Notes: generated by a model not told the origin, from the letters alone. Counted from the first letter of the stretch, positions 43,366-53,392 are shown. The stretch: DNA of 64,000 bases from Methyloversatilis sp. XJ19-49 (GCF_024580145.1 NZ_JANINI010000017.1:1-64000); one strand, 5' to 3'. Made by a program: numbers and translations.

Positions 43366-45849
43366 ATGATGACCTGGATACTGTTGCTGCTGGTGCCGCT
43401 GGGCATCGTTCTGCTCGGCTACCTGCGCGCGCCGCTGCTCGTGTGCACCGCGGCCGCAGCCGCGTGGCTGGCGGCGGCCAGCCTGCATTTCGACTGGCCG
43501 ACCGCGGTGAATGTCGCGATCGCGCTGCTCGCCGGCATGCCGGCGTTGCTGCTGAACGTGACCGCGCTGCGCCGTGCGGTCATTTCGAAACCGCTGCTGA
43601 ACGTCTATCGCAACATTCTTCCGCCGATGTCCGACACCGAGCGCATCGCGCTGGAGGCCGGCACCGTGTGGTGGGAGGGCGAGCTGTTCCGCGGCCACCC
43701 GGACTGGAAGGTGCTGCACGCCTATCCGGAACCGACGCTGAGCGCGGAAGAGCAGGCCTTCCTCGACAACGAGGTCGAACAGCTGTGCCGCCTGTCCGAC
43801 GACTGGACCATTTCGCACGAACTGAAGGACCTGCCGCCTCAAGCCTGGCAATACATCAAGGACGCCGGTTTCCTTGGTCTCATCATTCCGAAGCAGTACG
43901 GCGGCAAGCAGTTCTCGGCGTGGGCGCATTCGCAGATCGTGACCAAGCTGTCGACCCGCTGCTCCGCCTCGGCGGTCACAGTGATGGTGCCCAACTCGCT
44001 CGGCCCGGCCGAACTGCTGCTGCATTACGGCACCGACGCGCAGAAGGATCACTATCTGCCGCGCCTGGCCAGGGGGCTGGAGATTCCGTGTTTCGCACTC
44101 ACCAGCCCGCAGGCCGGGTCGGACGCGGCGTCGATTCCGGACTTCGGCATCATCTGCAGGGGCGAATACCAGGGTCGCGAAGTGCTGGGCATGCGCGTCA
44201 CCTGGGACAAGCGCTACATCACGCTGGGCCCGGTGGCGACGCTGCTCGGCCTGGCGTTCCGGCTGTACGACCCGGACCACCTGTTGGGCGACACGGAAGA
44301 CATCGGCATCACCTGCGCGCTGATTCCGACCGATCACCCGGGCGTGGAAATCGGCCGCCGCCACTTCCCGCTGAACGCGGTGTTCCAGAACGGACCGAAC
44401 TGGGGCAAGGATGTGTTCATGCCGCTGGACTGGATCATCGGCGGCCCGGCGATGGCCGGTCAGGGCTGGCGCATGCTGATGGAGTGTCTCGCCGCCGGTC
44501 GCTCGATTTCGCTGCCGGCGTCGAACACCGGCATGGCCAAGCTCACGGCCCGCACGGTCGGCGGCTATGCGCGCGTGCGCAGCCAGTTCAAGACGGCAAT
44601 CGGCCGCTTCGAAGGCATCCAGGAGCCGCTGGCCCGCATCGGTGGCCATCTGTACATGATGGACGCCGCCCGCCGCATGACCGCTGGCGCGATCGATCTG
44701 GGCGAAAAGCCGTCGGTGGTGTCGGCCATCGTGAAGTACCACATCACCGAGCGCGCGCGCGTCGTCGTCAATGACGGGATGGACATCCTCGGCGGCAAGG
44801 GCATCTGCCTGGGTCCGTCGAACTTCCTCGGCCGCGCCTACCAGCAGATCCCGATCGGCATCACGGTCGAGGGCGCGAACATCCTGACGCGCAGCCTGAT
44901 CATCTTCGGCCAGGGCGCCATCCGCTGCCATCCGTACGTGCTGCGCGAAATGCGCGCCGCGCTGGCCGACGATACGCCGGCGGTACTCGCGGAATTCGAC
45001 GATGCGCTGTTTTCCCACATCGGCTACACCGCGAGCAATGCGATACGCGCGCTGGTGACCGGTCTGACCGGTTCGCACTGGGTCGGCGTGCCGAGCGGCG
45101 TGGCGCCGGAAACACGTCGCTACTACCAGCAGCTCACGCGCTTCTCGACCGCCTTCGCGTTCATTTCGGATGCCGCGATGCTCACCATGGGGGGCGATCT
45201 GAAGCGCAAGGAAAAGCTGTCGGCGCGGCTGGGCGACATCCTTTCGCAGATGTACCTGTGCTCAGCCACATTGAAGCGCTACGAAGCCGATGGCCGGCAG
45301 GCGGCCGACGCGCCGCTGATGCACTGGGCCATGTGGGACGCCATGTTCCATGCCCAGACCGCGTTCGAAGGCGTGATGTCCAACTTCCCGAACCGCGCCA
45401 TCGCCATCCTGCTGCGCCGGCTCATCTTCCCGCTCGGCCGGCCTTACGTCGTGCCGTCGGACCGGCTCGGCGGCGAGGTGGCGAAGCTGCTGATCGAACC
45501 ATCGGCAACACGCGACCGGCTGACCGCCGGCATGTACATCCCGGATGACGAGCACGATCCGGTCGGCGTCATCGAACATGCGCTGAACGCGACGATTGCC
45601 GCGGAAGCCATCGAGGCGCGCGTGCGTGCGGCGCAGAAGAAAGGCCTGCTGCAGGCGCGCGGTGCCGGCCTGATGCAGGCGGCGTTCGACGCCGGCCTGA
45701 TCGACGACGCCGAATTCGCGCTGATCCGTCGGCGCGACACCTTGCGTGACCGGGTCGTCCGGGTGGACGACTTTCCGCAGGATTTCGGTGTCGATGCGGC
45801 AAGCGCACCGCCGGCCGAATCGCACAACGTCACCGCGATCGCCGCCTGA
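43366..45849 (+). CDS. fadE: Acyl-CoA dehydrogenase FadE-type
   Basis: The 827-residue protein starts with two hydrophobic segments (ILLLLVPLGIVLLGYL and AGMPALLLN) that likely tether it to the inner membrane, then an acyl-CoA dehydrogenase core (GFLGLIIPKQYGGKQFSAWA; FALTSPQAGSDAASIP) and the FadE C-terminal extension (about residue 600 on). It performs the first step of fatty-acid beta-oxidation with FAD. GGAGGAG precedes the ATG. Confidence 0.9.
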   Translation: MMTWILLLLVPLGIVLLGYLRAPLLVCTAAAAAWLAAASLHFDWPTAVNVAIALLAGMPALLLNVTALRRAVISKPLLNVYRNILPPMSDTERIALEAGTVWWEGELFRGHPDWKVLHAYPEPTLSAEEQAFLDNEVEQLCRLSDDWTISHELKDLPPQAWQYIKDAGFLGLIIPKQYGGKQFSAWAHSQIVTKLSTRCSASAVTVMVPNSLGPAELLLHYGTDAQKDHYLPRLARGLEIPCFALTSPQAGSDAASIPDFGIICRGEYQGREVLGMRVTWDKRYITLGPVATLLGLAFRLYDPDHLLGDTEDIGITCALIPTDHPGVEIGRRHFPLNAVFQNGPNWGKDVFMPLDWIIGGPAMAGQGWRMLMECLAAGRSISLPASNTGMAKLTARTVGGYARVRSQFKTAIGRFEGIQEPLARIGGHLYMMDAARRMTAGAIDLGEKPSVVSAIVKYHITERARVVVNDGMDILGGKGICLGPSNFLGRAYQQIPIGITVEGANILTRSLIIFGQGAIRCHPYVLREMRAALADDTPAVLAEFDDALFSHIGYTASNAIRALVTGLTGSHWVGVPSGVAPETRRYYQQLTRFSTAFAFISDAAMLTMGGDLKRKEKLSARLGDILSQMYLCSATLKRYEADGRQAADAPLMHWAMWDAMFHAQTAFEGVMSNFPNRAIAILLRRLIFPLGRPYVVPSDRLGGEVAKLLIEPSATRDRLTAGMYIPDDEHDPVGVIEHALNATIAAEAIEARVRAAQKKGLLQARGAGLMQAAFDAGLIDDAEFALIRRRDTLRDRVVRVDDFPQDFGVDAASAPPAESHNVTAIAA

Positions 45850-47132
45850 TGACCTCACCCGACGTTTTCGTGGTCGATGGCGCGCGCACGCCCTTCCTGA
45901 AGTCGCGCAACGCGCCCGGCCCGTTCGCCGCGGCCGACCTCGCGGTGGCCGCCGGCAACGCGCTGCTGTCGCGCCAGCGTTTCCGGCCGGATCAGCTCGA
46001 CGAAGTCATCCTCGGTTGTGCCGCCCCTTCGGCCGACGAAGCGAACATCGGCCGCATCGCCGCGCTGCGCCTGGGCTGCGGCGACCGCGTGCCGGGCTGG
46101 ACCGTGATGCGCAACTGCGCCAGCGGCATGCAGGCACTCGATTCGGGCATTGCCAACATCCGGCTCGGACGCGCCGATCTGCTGCTGGCGGGCGGCGTCG
46201 ATGCGCTGTCGCGCGCTCACCTTCTGTATTCCGACGCCATGGTGCGCTGGCTGTCGCAGTGGTACGCGGCCAGAAGCTTCGGCGCGCGGGCGCAACTGCT
46301 GACGACATTCCGCCCGGGCATGCTGGTGCCGGTCATCGGACTGCTGAAAGGCCTGACCGATCCGGTCATCGGCATCAATATGGGGCAGACCGCCGAAAAC
46401 CTCGCCGCGCGCTTCGGCATCAGCCGCACGCAGATGGATTTCCACGCCATGCGCTCGCATCAGCGCACGGCCGCCGCGCTCGACGCCGGCCATTTCGATG
46501 AAATCGTACCGATCGCCGATGCCGGTGGACGTATATATATGGAGGACGACGGCATGCGGCGCGATTCGTCGGTGCCGCGGCTGGCAAAGCTGCGCCCGGT
46601 GTTCGATCGCGCTCACGGCCACATCACGGCCGGCAACAGTTCCCAGGTGACCGACGGTGCGGCCTGGCTGCTGCTGGCGTCGCGCAGGGCGGTGGAGGAA
46701 CACGGCCTGACGCCGCTCGGCCGCATCGTCGACACCGACTGGGCCGGACTGGATCCGGCACAGATGGGACTCGGGCCGGTGCATGCCGCCACACCCATCC
46801 TGCAGCGGCACGGTCTCGGGCTGAACGATCTCGATGCCTGGGAAATCAACGAAGCCTTCGCCGCCCAGGTCATCGGCTGCATCGAGGCGTGGAAAAGCGA
46901 CGACTACTGCCGCACCGAACTGGGTCTGCCCGGCGCGCTGGGTGCGCTCGACGAACGCCGGCTCAATGTCGACGGCGGTGCCATCGCGATCGGTCACCCG
47001 GTCGGCGCCAGCGGTGCGCGCATCGTGCTGCATCTGCTGCACGTGCTGCGCCGGCAGGGCGGCGGTCGCGGCATCGCGGCCATTTGCATCGGCGGCGGTC
47101 AGGGTGGCGCCATGCTGGTGGAAACGACGTGA
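45849..47132 (+). CDS. Thiolase (acetyl-CoA C-acyltransferase)
   Basis: The 427-residue protein has the nucleophilic Cys in RNCASGMQALDSG, then GNSSQVTDGAAWLLLASRR, NEAFAAQVIG and the C-terminal GHPVGASGAR and CIGGGQGGA blocks. It cleaves 3-ketoacyl-CoA in beta-oxidation and resembles the FadI branch in length. TGATG overlap with fadE and GTGA overlap with the next gene suggest coupling. Confidence 0.9.
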   Translation: MTSPDVFVVDGARTPFLKSRNAPGPFAAADLAVAAGNALLSRQRFRPDQLDEVILGCAAPSADEANIGRIAALRLGCGDRVPGWTVMRNCASGMQALDSGIANIRLGRADLLLAGGVDALSRAHLLYSDAMVRWLSQWYAARSFGARAQLLTTFRPGMLVPVIGLLKGLTDPVIGINMGQTAENLAARFGISRTQMDFHAMRSHQRTAAALDAGHFDEIVPIADAGGRIYMEDDGMRRDSSVPRLAKLRPVFDRAHGHITAGNSSQVTDGAAWLLLASRRAVEEHGLTPLGRIVDTDWAGLDPAQMGLGPVHAATPILQRHGLGLNDLDAWEINEAFAAQVIGCIEAWKSDDYCRTELGLPGALGALDERRLNVDGGAIAIGHPVGASGARIVLHLLHVLRRQGGGRGIAAICIGGGQGGAMLVETT

Positions 47133-49081
47133 GCGCCGAAATGACGCAAGGGCTAGAGCACTGGCGCCTCGAGCACGACGCCGAAGGCATCTCCTGGCTC
47201 ACTTTCGACCGGGCTGGCCAAAGCGTGAATACGCTGTCCGGCGAAGTCATGCGCGAACTGGCCGGTGTGCTCGACACATTGGACGCCGCGCCGCCGCGTG
47301 GGCTGGTGATCCAGTCCGGCAAGGCAAGCGGCTTCATCGCCGGCGCCGACATCGCCGAATTCGGACAGGTGAGCGATCTGGCCGGCGCGCGGGCGCTGAT
47401 AGAACGCGGCTGGAACCTGTTCAACCGGCTGGCGGGCGTGCGCTATCCGACCTGTGCGCTGGTGCGCGGCTTCTGCGTCGGCGGCGGCACCGAACTGGCG
47501 CTGGCCTGCGACCGCATCGTCGCGGTGGACGAACCCGGCACCCGCTTTTCGCTGCCCGAAGTGATGCTGGGCATCGTGCCCGGCTGGGGCGGCATGCTGC
47601 GCCTGCCGGCCCGCATCGGCGCACCGGCGGCGCTGGACATGATGCTGACCGGCCGTGCGCTCGACGTGCGCCGTGCTAAATCGCTCGGTCTGGTCGACGA
47701 CATCGCCCCGGCGCGGCTGATGCGCGAGCATGCGGCGGCCGCCGTGCTGTCGGGCGCGCCGCGCAAGCCGCTGCCGCTGCTGCAGCGCCTGCTGTCCGGG
47801 CCGCTGCGCAGTGTGGTGGCGAAGAAGGCGCTGGCCGGCGTGGCGAAGCGCGCCAGTCGCCGGCACTACCCGGCGCCGTACGCCATCATCGACATGTGGC
47901 GTGATTTCGGCGGCAATGCGCTGGCCGTGCCGGAAGGGCATCCGTCTTCGATGGGCGCACTGGTGGCCCATCCGACCACTGCCAACCTGCAGCGCGTCTA
48001 TCACCTGCGCGAGCGCCTGCGCGGCTTCGGCAAGCCGGAGGGCGTCGTACTCCCGGAGGTCCGGCACGTGCATGTGGTCGGCGCCGGTGTCATGGGGGGC
48101 GACATCGCCGCCTGGTGCGCGCTGCGCGGTTTCCGCGTGACGCTGCAGGACAGCAGCGCCGAACGCATCGCCCCGGCGCTGCAGCGCGCAGCGAAGGCGT
48201 GGGGCCGCAAGTTCCGGCGCGACCGGCGCGGTCTGCGCGCCGCGCTCGACCGGCTGGTGCCGGACGTGACCGGCGCGGGTATCGCGGGGGCTGACGTCAT
48301 CATCGAAGCCATCTACGAAGACCTCGACGCGAAGCAGGCGCTGTTTCGTGACATCGAGCGGCGCGCGAAGCCCGATGCGCTGATCGCCACCAACACCTCC
48401 AGCCTGCGCATCGAAGACATCGCTGCCTGCCTGCGCACGCCGTCGCGCCTGGTGGGCATCCATTTCTTCAATCCGGTGGCGCAGATGCCGCTGGTCGAAG
48501 TGGTGAGCGGTACGGCCAGCGATCCGCTGACCGTGCAACGCGCCGCGGCCTTCGTCGGCGCGCTCGACAAATTGGCGCTGCCGGTGGCCAGCAGTCCCGG
48601 TTTCCTGGTCAATGCGGTGCTCGGCCCCTACATGCTGGAAGCGATGAAGTGCGTCGATGAAGGCATCGCACCCGAAGTGGTTGACCGCGCGGCACAGGAT
48701 TTCGGCATGGCCATGGGGCCGGTCGAACTGATCGATACCGTCGGGCTCGACATCGCACTGGCGGCCGGTGCGCGGCTGGCCGGCAGCGCGCAGGCGCCTG
48801 CCTGCCTGCAGCGCCATGTCGATGCCGGCCAGCTCGGGCGCAAGACCGGCAGCGGCTTCTACGAGTGGGCCGAGGGCAAACCTCAACGTGGTGCGGTATC
48901 TTCCGTGCCCGACGGACTGACCGAACGCCTCGTTGCACCGCTGGTCGCCGTCACGCGGCGCTGCGTCGAACAGCAGGTGGTCGCCGATGCCGATCTGGCC
49001 GACGCCGGCCTGATCTTCGGCGCCGGCTTCGCGCCCTGGACCGGCGGCCCGCTGCACCATGTGCGCCTGAAACCTCACTGA
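47129..49081 (+). CDS. fadJ: FadJ/FadB-like enoyl-CoA hydratase-3-hydroxyacyl-CoA dehydrogenase
   Basis: The 650-residue fusion has an N-terminal crotonase domain (AGADIAEFGQVSDLAGARAL; RGFCVGGGTELALACDRIV) and a C-terminal dehydrogenase with the NAD motif HVVGAGVMGGDIAAW and TNTSSLRIEDIA. This order is that of FadB/FadJ. It hydrates enoyl-CoA and oxidises the 3-hydroxy product. Start GTG 47129 overlaps the thiolase stop; ATG at 47141 is possible. Confidence 0.88.
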   Translation: MSAEMTQGLEHWRLEHDAEGISWLTFDRAGQSVNTLSGEVMRELAGVLDTLDAAPPRGLVIQSGKASGFIAGADIAEFGQVSDLAGARALIERGWNLFNRLAGVRYPTCALVRGFCVGGGTELALACDRIVAVDEPGTRFSLPEVMLGIVPGWGGMLRLPARIGAPAALDMMLTGRALDVRRAKSLGLVDDIAPARLMREHAAAAVLSGAPRKPLPLLQRLLSGPLRSVVAKKALAGVAKRASRRHYPAPYAIIDMWRDFGGNALAVPEGHPSSMGALVAHPTTANLQRVYHLRERLRGFGKPEGVVLPEVRHVHVVGAGVMGGDIAAWCALRGFRVTLQDSSAERIAPALQRAAKAWGRKFRRDRRGLRAALDRLVPDVTGAGIAGADVIIEAIYEDLDAKQALFRDIERRAKPDALIATNTSSLRIEDIAACLRTPSRLVGIHFFNPVAQMPLVEVVSGTASDPLTVQRAAAFVGALDKLALPVASSPGFLVNAVLGPYMLEAMKCVDEGIAPEVVDRAAQDFGMAMGPVELIDTVGLDIALAAGARLAGSAQAPACLQRHVDAGQLGRKTGSGFYEWAEGKPQRGAVSSVPDGLTERLVAPLVAVTRRCVEQQVVADADLADAGLIFGAGFAPWTGGPLHHVRLKPH

Positions 49082-49103
49082 ACCCTTTTTTGAGCATCGA
49101 TCC

Positions 49104-49499
49104 ATGAATGATTCCGTACAGACCCTGCCCGATGACCAACCCGCGTTGCGCCTGCTGCCGATGCCGCGCGACCTCAACGCGGCGGGCGACATATTCGGCG
49201 GCTGGGTCATGTCGCAGGTCGATGTGGCCGGTTCGATCGCGGCGATGCGCCGCACCCGCTCGCGCGTGGTGACGGTGGCGGTCAATTCCTTCGTGTTCCT
49301 GCAGCCGATCACCACCCAGTACCTCGTGTCCTTCTATGCGTCGGTGGCGCGGGTCGGCACCACCTCGATCACCGTCGATGTGACGGTCTATGCGGAAACG
49401 GGTTACGAAAACATACAGATAAAGAAAGTGGCGGAGGCGACGTTGACCTATGTTGCAGTGGGCGAAGAAGGGCAGAAGTTGAATATTCCGAAAGATTGA
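49104..49499 (+). CDS. yciA: Acyl-CoA thioesterase (YciA-like hot-dog)
   Basis: The 131-residue protein has the hot-dog thioesterase motif LNAAGDIFGGWVMSQVDVAG and the strand VTVAVNSFVFLQPI. It hydrolyses acyl-CoA, releasing CoA, and probably prevents CoA trapping during fatty-acid use. Length is normal. The stop lies inside a large inverted repeat. Confidence 0.85.
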   Translation: MNDSVQTLPDDQPALRLLPMPRDLNAAGDIFGGWVMSQVDVAGSIAAMRRTRSRVVTVAVNSFVFLQPITTQYLVSFYASVARVGTTSITVDVTVYAETGYENIQIKKVAEATLTYVAVGEEGQKLNIPKD

Positions 49500-49524
49500 C
49501 CGTTACAGCGCTGTACGGTCAATC
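49494..49524. repeat. 31-bp inverted repeat across the yciA stop
   Basis: GATTGACCG (49494-49502) pairs with CGGTCAATC (49516-49524), flanking the palindrome TACAGCGCTGTA (49504-49515), with one unpaired T at 49503. Fifteen base pairs in all. No T run follows. Confidence 0.75.
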
Positions 49525-49526
49525 CA

Positions 49527-49552
49527 GCCCCACTTCAGCGGTGAAGCGGGGC
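49527..49552. repeat. Second inverted repeat before fadL
   Basis: GCCCCACTTCA (49527-49537) pairs with TGAAGCGGGGC (49542-49552) around a 4-base loop, with one A/C mismatch. Two tandem dyads thus fill the yciA-fadL spacer; termination or a double operator are both possible. Confidence 0.6.
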
Positions 49553-49583
49553 AGGGCAACGCATAACGAGGCGAGGAGCTGAA

Positions 49584-50876
49584 ATGTCATCACACAACAA
49601 ATTTGCAGGTTCCGATCTGCCGTTTGCACGTCTGGCCGTGCTGATCGGACTGACGGTGTCCGGTCAGGCCATGGCGGCCGGCTTTGCGGTGCAGAACCAG
49701 AACGGTGCCGGTACCGCCACCGCATTTGCCGGCGCTGCCGCGGTCGCGGACGACGCCAGCACGATCTACTTCAATCCGGCCGGCATGACCTATCTGCCGA
49801 TGGGGCACAGCATTTCGGTCGCCGGCACGCTGCTGCACCGGTCGCTGAAGTTCGACGACCGTGGTTCGAATGCGCTGGGCCCGTTCCCGCTCGGCGATGA
49901 GGGTGGTGAGGGCGGCGGCATGTCGCTGATTCCGGCCGGGTACTACAGTTACGCGATCAATGACCGCTTCCGCATCGGAGTCGGCGTGTCGGCCACCTTC
50001 GGCAACAAGACCGACTACAACACCACCTTCCTTGGCCGCTTCCAGGGCAACTATGTCGACCTGAAGGCGCTGAACATCAATCCGTCGGTGGCCTGGCGCG
50101 TCAATGACCAGTTGTCGATCGGCGCCGGCATCAGCTTCGTCAAACTCGAAGGCGACATCCAGCAGCAGTTGCCGGTATCACCCTTCCTTCCCAATGCACG
50201 CAACCGGCTCGAAGCCGACGACACGGCGATGGGATTCAACGTCGGCCTGATGTATCAGGTCACGCCGGCAATGCGCGTCGGCCTGTCGTATCGCTCGAAG
50301 ATCGACTTCCGGCTCAAGGGCGAGGCGACCGCGACCGAAGCCGGTCCGGCGACCGGTGTGACGCCGGCTTTCGCGAGGATCGAACTGCCCGATACCTTTT
50401 CGGTTGCCGTGCATCATCAGATCACCGACCGCTGGGAAGCCATGGGCGACTACACGTGGACCGGCTGGTCGTCCTTCAAGTCGCTCGACGTGCGCAATGA
50501 CACGACCGGTGCGCGCCTGACCAATCCGGAGTATGACTTCCGCGACAGTTGGCGCATCGGTTACGGCGCTGCCTACAAGTACACCGAGGCGCTGAAGCTG
50601 CGTTTCGGCGTTGCGTTCGACAAGTCGCCGGTGCATGACGAAACGACACGCACGCTGACGCTGCCTGACAGCGACCGCTACTGGGTGGCGATCGGGGCGC
50701 GCTACGCGCTGTCGCCGAAATCGACCATCGATGTCGGCTACGCGCACATCTTCTTCGACCGCGAAGGCATCGACCGGCGCACCATCGTCGGCACCACGCC
50801 AACCGGCCAGATCATTCGCGGCAAGTTCGACACCAGCGCCGACCTGCTGTCGGTGCAGTACAACCAGACCTTCTGA
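49584..50876 (+). CDS. fadL: FadL-family outer-membrane fatty-acid channel
   Basis: The 430-residue protein has a signal peptide ending VSGQAMA, the FadL N-terminal AGFAVQNQNGAGTATAFAGA and DDASTIYFNPAGMTYLP hatch region, and a beta-barrel with a terminal aromatic (NQTF). It imports long-chain fatty acids or other hydrophobic compounds. GGCGAGGAGCTGAA precedes the ATG. Placement amid beta-oxidation genes supports fatty-acid uptake. Confidence 0.9.
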   Translation: MSSHNKFAGSDLPFARLAVLIGLTVSGQAMAAGFAVQNQNGAGTATAFAGAAAVADDASTIYFNPAGMTYLPMGHSISVAGTLLHRSLKFDDRGSNALGPFPLGDEGGEGGGMSLIPAGYYSYAINDRFRIGVGVSATFGNKTDYNTTFLGRFQGNYVDLKALNINPSVAWRVNDQLSIGAGISFVKLEGDIQQQLPVSPFLPNARNRLEADDTAMGFNVGLMYQVTPAMRVGLSYRSKIDFRLKGEATATEAGPATGVTPAFARIELPDTFSVAVHHQITDRWEAMGDYTWTGWSSFKSLDVRNDTTGARLTNPEYDFRDSWRIGYGAAYKYTEALKLRFGVAFDKSPVHDETTRTLTLPDSDRYWVAIGARYALSPKSTIDVGYAHIFFDREGIDRRTIVGTTPTGQIIRGKFDTSADLLSVQYNQTF

Positions 50877-50938
50877 TGCCGCACCGGCCGGCGTCCGCAA
50901 GGCGCTGGCCGTCTTGCCGCTTCTGTCTTTTCGGTGAT

Positions 50939-50959
50939 CCGGCCGCATTTGGCGGCCGG
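50939..50959 (+). terminator. GC-rich hairpin between fadL and the next gene
   Basis: CCGGCCGC (50939-50946) and GCGGCCGG (50952-50959) form an 8-bp stem around ATTTG. No T run follows, so termination would be weak or partial; read-through to the next gene is likely. Confidence 0.35.
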
Positions 50960-50982
50960 CGTTCCGCTTCCGGGAGACCGCC

Positions 50983-53382
50983 ATGTCCCGTCCCATCCCC
51001 CTTCAGTTCCGGATCCGTCGTGTCGCCGTGCTCGGTGCCGGCGTCATGGGTGCGCAGATTGCCGCGCACTGCGCCAACGCGAATGTATCGGTCGTGCTGT
51101 TCGACCTTGCCGCGAAGGAAGGCGACCCGGACGGCATCGTCAGGCGCGCGCTCGACGGCCTGAAAAAGCTCGAACCGGCGCCGCTGGCTACTGCCGACCG
51201 GCTGGCGCTGATCGACATCGCCAACTACGACCGCGACCTCGCGCGGCTGGGCGAGTGCGATCTGGTGATCGAAGCCATTGCCGAACGCATGGACTGGAAG
51301 CACGGCCTGTACGCGAAAGTGGCGCCGCATCTGCGCCCCGACGCCATCTTCGCCAGCAACACGTCGGGCCTGTCGATCAACGCACTGGCCGACGGTTGCC
51401 CGGATAGCCTGCGCAGCCGCTTCTGCGGCGTGCACTTCTTCAATCCGCCGCGCTACATGTCACTGGTCGAACTGATTCCGTCGCGCGCGACCGACGCGGC
51501 CCTGCTCGACGCGCTGGAAACCTTCCTGACGACGACGCTGGGCAAAAGCGTGGTGCGCGCGCTCGACACGCCGAACTTCGTCGCCAACCGCGTCGGCGTG
51601 TTTTCGATGCTGGCGGCGATGCACCACACCGAACGCCTCGGCCTGGGTTTCGACGAGGTCGACGCGCTGACCGGCCCGGCGATCGGCCGGCCGAAGTCGG
51701 CCACCTATCGCACTTCCGACGTGGTCGGGCTGGACACCTTGCTGCACGTCGTGAAAACGATGACCGACCACCTGCCGGCCGACCCGTGGCACCGCTACTA
51801 CACCGCGCCGGCCTGGCTCTCCGCGCTGGTCGGCCGGGGCGCGCTGGGCCAGAAGACGAAGGCCGGCGTGTATCGCAAGGACGGTCGGCAGATCAAGGTG
51901 CTGGATCTGGCGACGCAGGATTACCGCGATGCGGCCGGCGCCGTGGCCGAGGAGGTGCAGGTCATCCTGGCCGAGCGCGATCCGCAGATGAAGCTGGCAG
52001 CGCTGCGTGCGTCGGCGCATCCGCAGGCGCAGTTCCTGTGGTCCGTCTTCCGTGACGTGTTCCATTACGTCGCCGTGCATCTGGGCGACATCGCCCACTG
52101 TGCGCGCGACGTCGATTTCGCGATGCGCTGGGGCTTCGGCTGGCAGGCCGGACCATTCGAAACCTGGCAGGCCGCCGGTTGGCAGCAGGTTTCCGGCTGG
52201 CTGCGCGAGGACATCGCCGCCGGTCGCACCATGAGTGAAGCTCCGTTGCCCGCCTGGGTGTTCGAGCGCCACGCGGCGCATGAGGCCGCCGGATCGTGGT
52301 CAGCGTCGGCCGCCACGCTGCTGCCGCGTGCATCCTTGCCGGCTCATGCGCGCCAGCTGTTTCCGGAACTCGTGCTAGGCGAGATGCCGCGTGCCACGCA
52401 CACGATCTGGGAAGGCGACGAGGTGCGGCTGTGGACGCTGGATGACGCCGATGGCGCGCGCGCCCCGGTGCTGTCGTTCAAGAGCCGCATGTCGGCCATC
52501 GGCCCGAAGGTGCTCGAAGGCGTGCGCGAAGCCATCGCCCGCGCCGAGCGCGACTTCGATGCACTGGTCATCTGGCAGCCGCAGGGGCCGTTCTCGGTCG
52601 GCGCCAACCTGAAGCAGATCCGCCCGGTTCTCGAGGCCGGCGACTTCAAGGCGCTGGATGGCGTCATCAACGACTTCCAGCAGGCGTCGCAGGCGATCAA
52701 GCACGCGCAGGTCCCGGTCGTCGCGGCGGTGCAGAACATGGCGCTGGGCGGCGGCTGCGAATTCGTCATGCATTCGCCGCGCGCCGTGGTGGCGCTGGAA
52801 AGTTACATCGGGCTGGTCGAAGCGGGTGTCGGGCTGATTCCGGCCGGCGGCGGCTGCAAGGAATTTGCATTGCGCGCCGCGCGGGCGGCCGAGGCATCGG
52901 CGACGAAGGACCCGATGAATTTCCTGCAGTCGGTGTTCCAGACCATCGCCATGGCGAATGTGTCGAAAAGCGCGCGCCACGCGCAGGAACTGGGCCTGCT
53001 CAAGTCCGATGACGTGGTCGTGATGCATGCGCACGAATTGCTGCATGTCGCGCGTCGCAACGCCATCGCCATGGCGGACAGCGCCTGGCGGCCGGCGCTG
53101 CAGGCGTCGAACATCATGGTGGCCGGACGCAGCGGCATCGCCACGCTGGAAATGATGCTGGTGAACATGCGCGAGGGCGGCCTGATTTCGGCGCACGACT
53201 ATCGCGTGGCGCGTGCCGCAGCCGTGGCGCTGTGCGGCGGCGAAATCGAAACCGGCTCGCGTGTGAGCGAACAGTGGCTGCTCGAAGTCGAACGCGCGGA
53301 ATTCGTCGCGCTGCTGCGAACGCCCGAAACCCAGGCGCGCATCGCGCACATGATGGACACCGGCAAACCCTTGCGGAACTGA
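50983..53382 (+). CDS. 3-Hydroxyacyl-CoA dehydrogenase-enoyl-CoA hydratase (FadN-like)
   Basis: The 799-residue fusion has the reverse order to the previous one: NAD-binding dehydrogenase first (RVAVLGAGVMGAQIAAHCAN; FASNTSGLSINALADG; SRFCGVHFFNPPRYM), then a C-terminal crotonase domain with SVGANLKQIRPVLEAGDF and NMALGGGCEFVMHS. This is the layout of the Bacillus FadN-type enzymes. It probably works with the downstream thiolase as a second beta-oxidation pair. Confidence 0.9.
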   Translation: MSRPIPLQFRIRRVAVLGAGVMGAQIAAHCANANVSVVLFDLAAKEGDPDGIVRRALDGLKKLEPAPLATADRLALIDIANYDRDLARLGECDLVIEAIAERMDWKHGLYAKVAPHLRPDAIFASNTSGLSINALADGCPDSLRSRFCGVHFFNPPRYMSLVELIPSRATDAALLDALETFLTTTLGKSVVRALDTPNFVANRVGVFSMLAAMHHTERLGLGFDEVDALTGPAIGRPKSATYRTSDVVGLDTLLHVVKTMTDHLPADPWHRYYTAPAWLSALVGRGALGQKTKAGVYRKDGRQIKVLDLATQDYRDAAGAVAEEVQVILAERDPQMKLAALRASAHPQAQFLWSVFRDVFHYVAVHLGDIAHCARDVDFAMRWGFGWQAGPFETWQAAGWQQVSGWLREDIAAGRTMSEAPLPAWVFERHAAHEAAGSWSASAATLLPRASLPAHARQLFPELVLGEMPRATHTIWEGDEVRLWTLDDADGARAPVLSFKSRMSAIGPKVLEGVREAIARAERDFDALVIWQPQGPFSVGANLKQIRPVLEAGDFKALDGVINDFQQASQAIKHAQVPVVAAVQNMALGGGCEFVMHSPRAVVALESYIGLVEAGVGLIPAGGGCKEFALRAARAAEASATKDPMNFLQSVFQTIAMANVSKSARHAQELGLLKSDDVVVMHAHELLHVARRNAIAMADSAWRPALQASNIMVAGRSGIATLEMMLVNMREGGLISAHDYRVARAAAVALCGGEIETGSRVSEQWLLEVERAEFVALLRTPETQARIAHMMDTGKPLRN

Positions 53383-53392
53383 GGAGACAGTC

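Noticed and set aside
43054-45078. 674-codon minus-strand open frame opposite fadE
   Set aside because: Antisense of a well-supported acyl-CoA dehydrogenase; composition typical of shadows.
46530-46545. TATATATATGGAGG inside the thiolase gene, like an internal -10 or ribosome site
   Set aside because: It is in-frame coding sequence of a conserved thiolase with no gene starting there.
47153-49315. 720-codon minus-strand open frame opposite the fadJ-like gene
   Set aside because: High-GC shadow: the + strand has clear crotonase and dehydrogenase motifs; the antisense product is rich in His, Arg and Gln with no domain.
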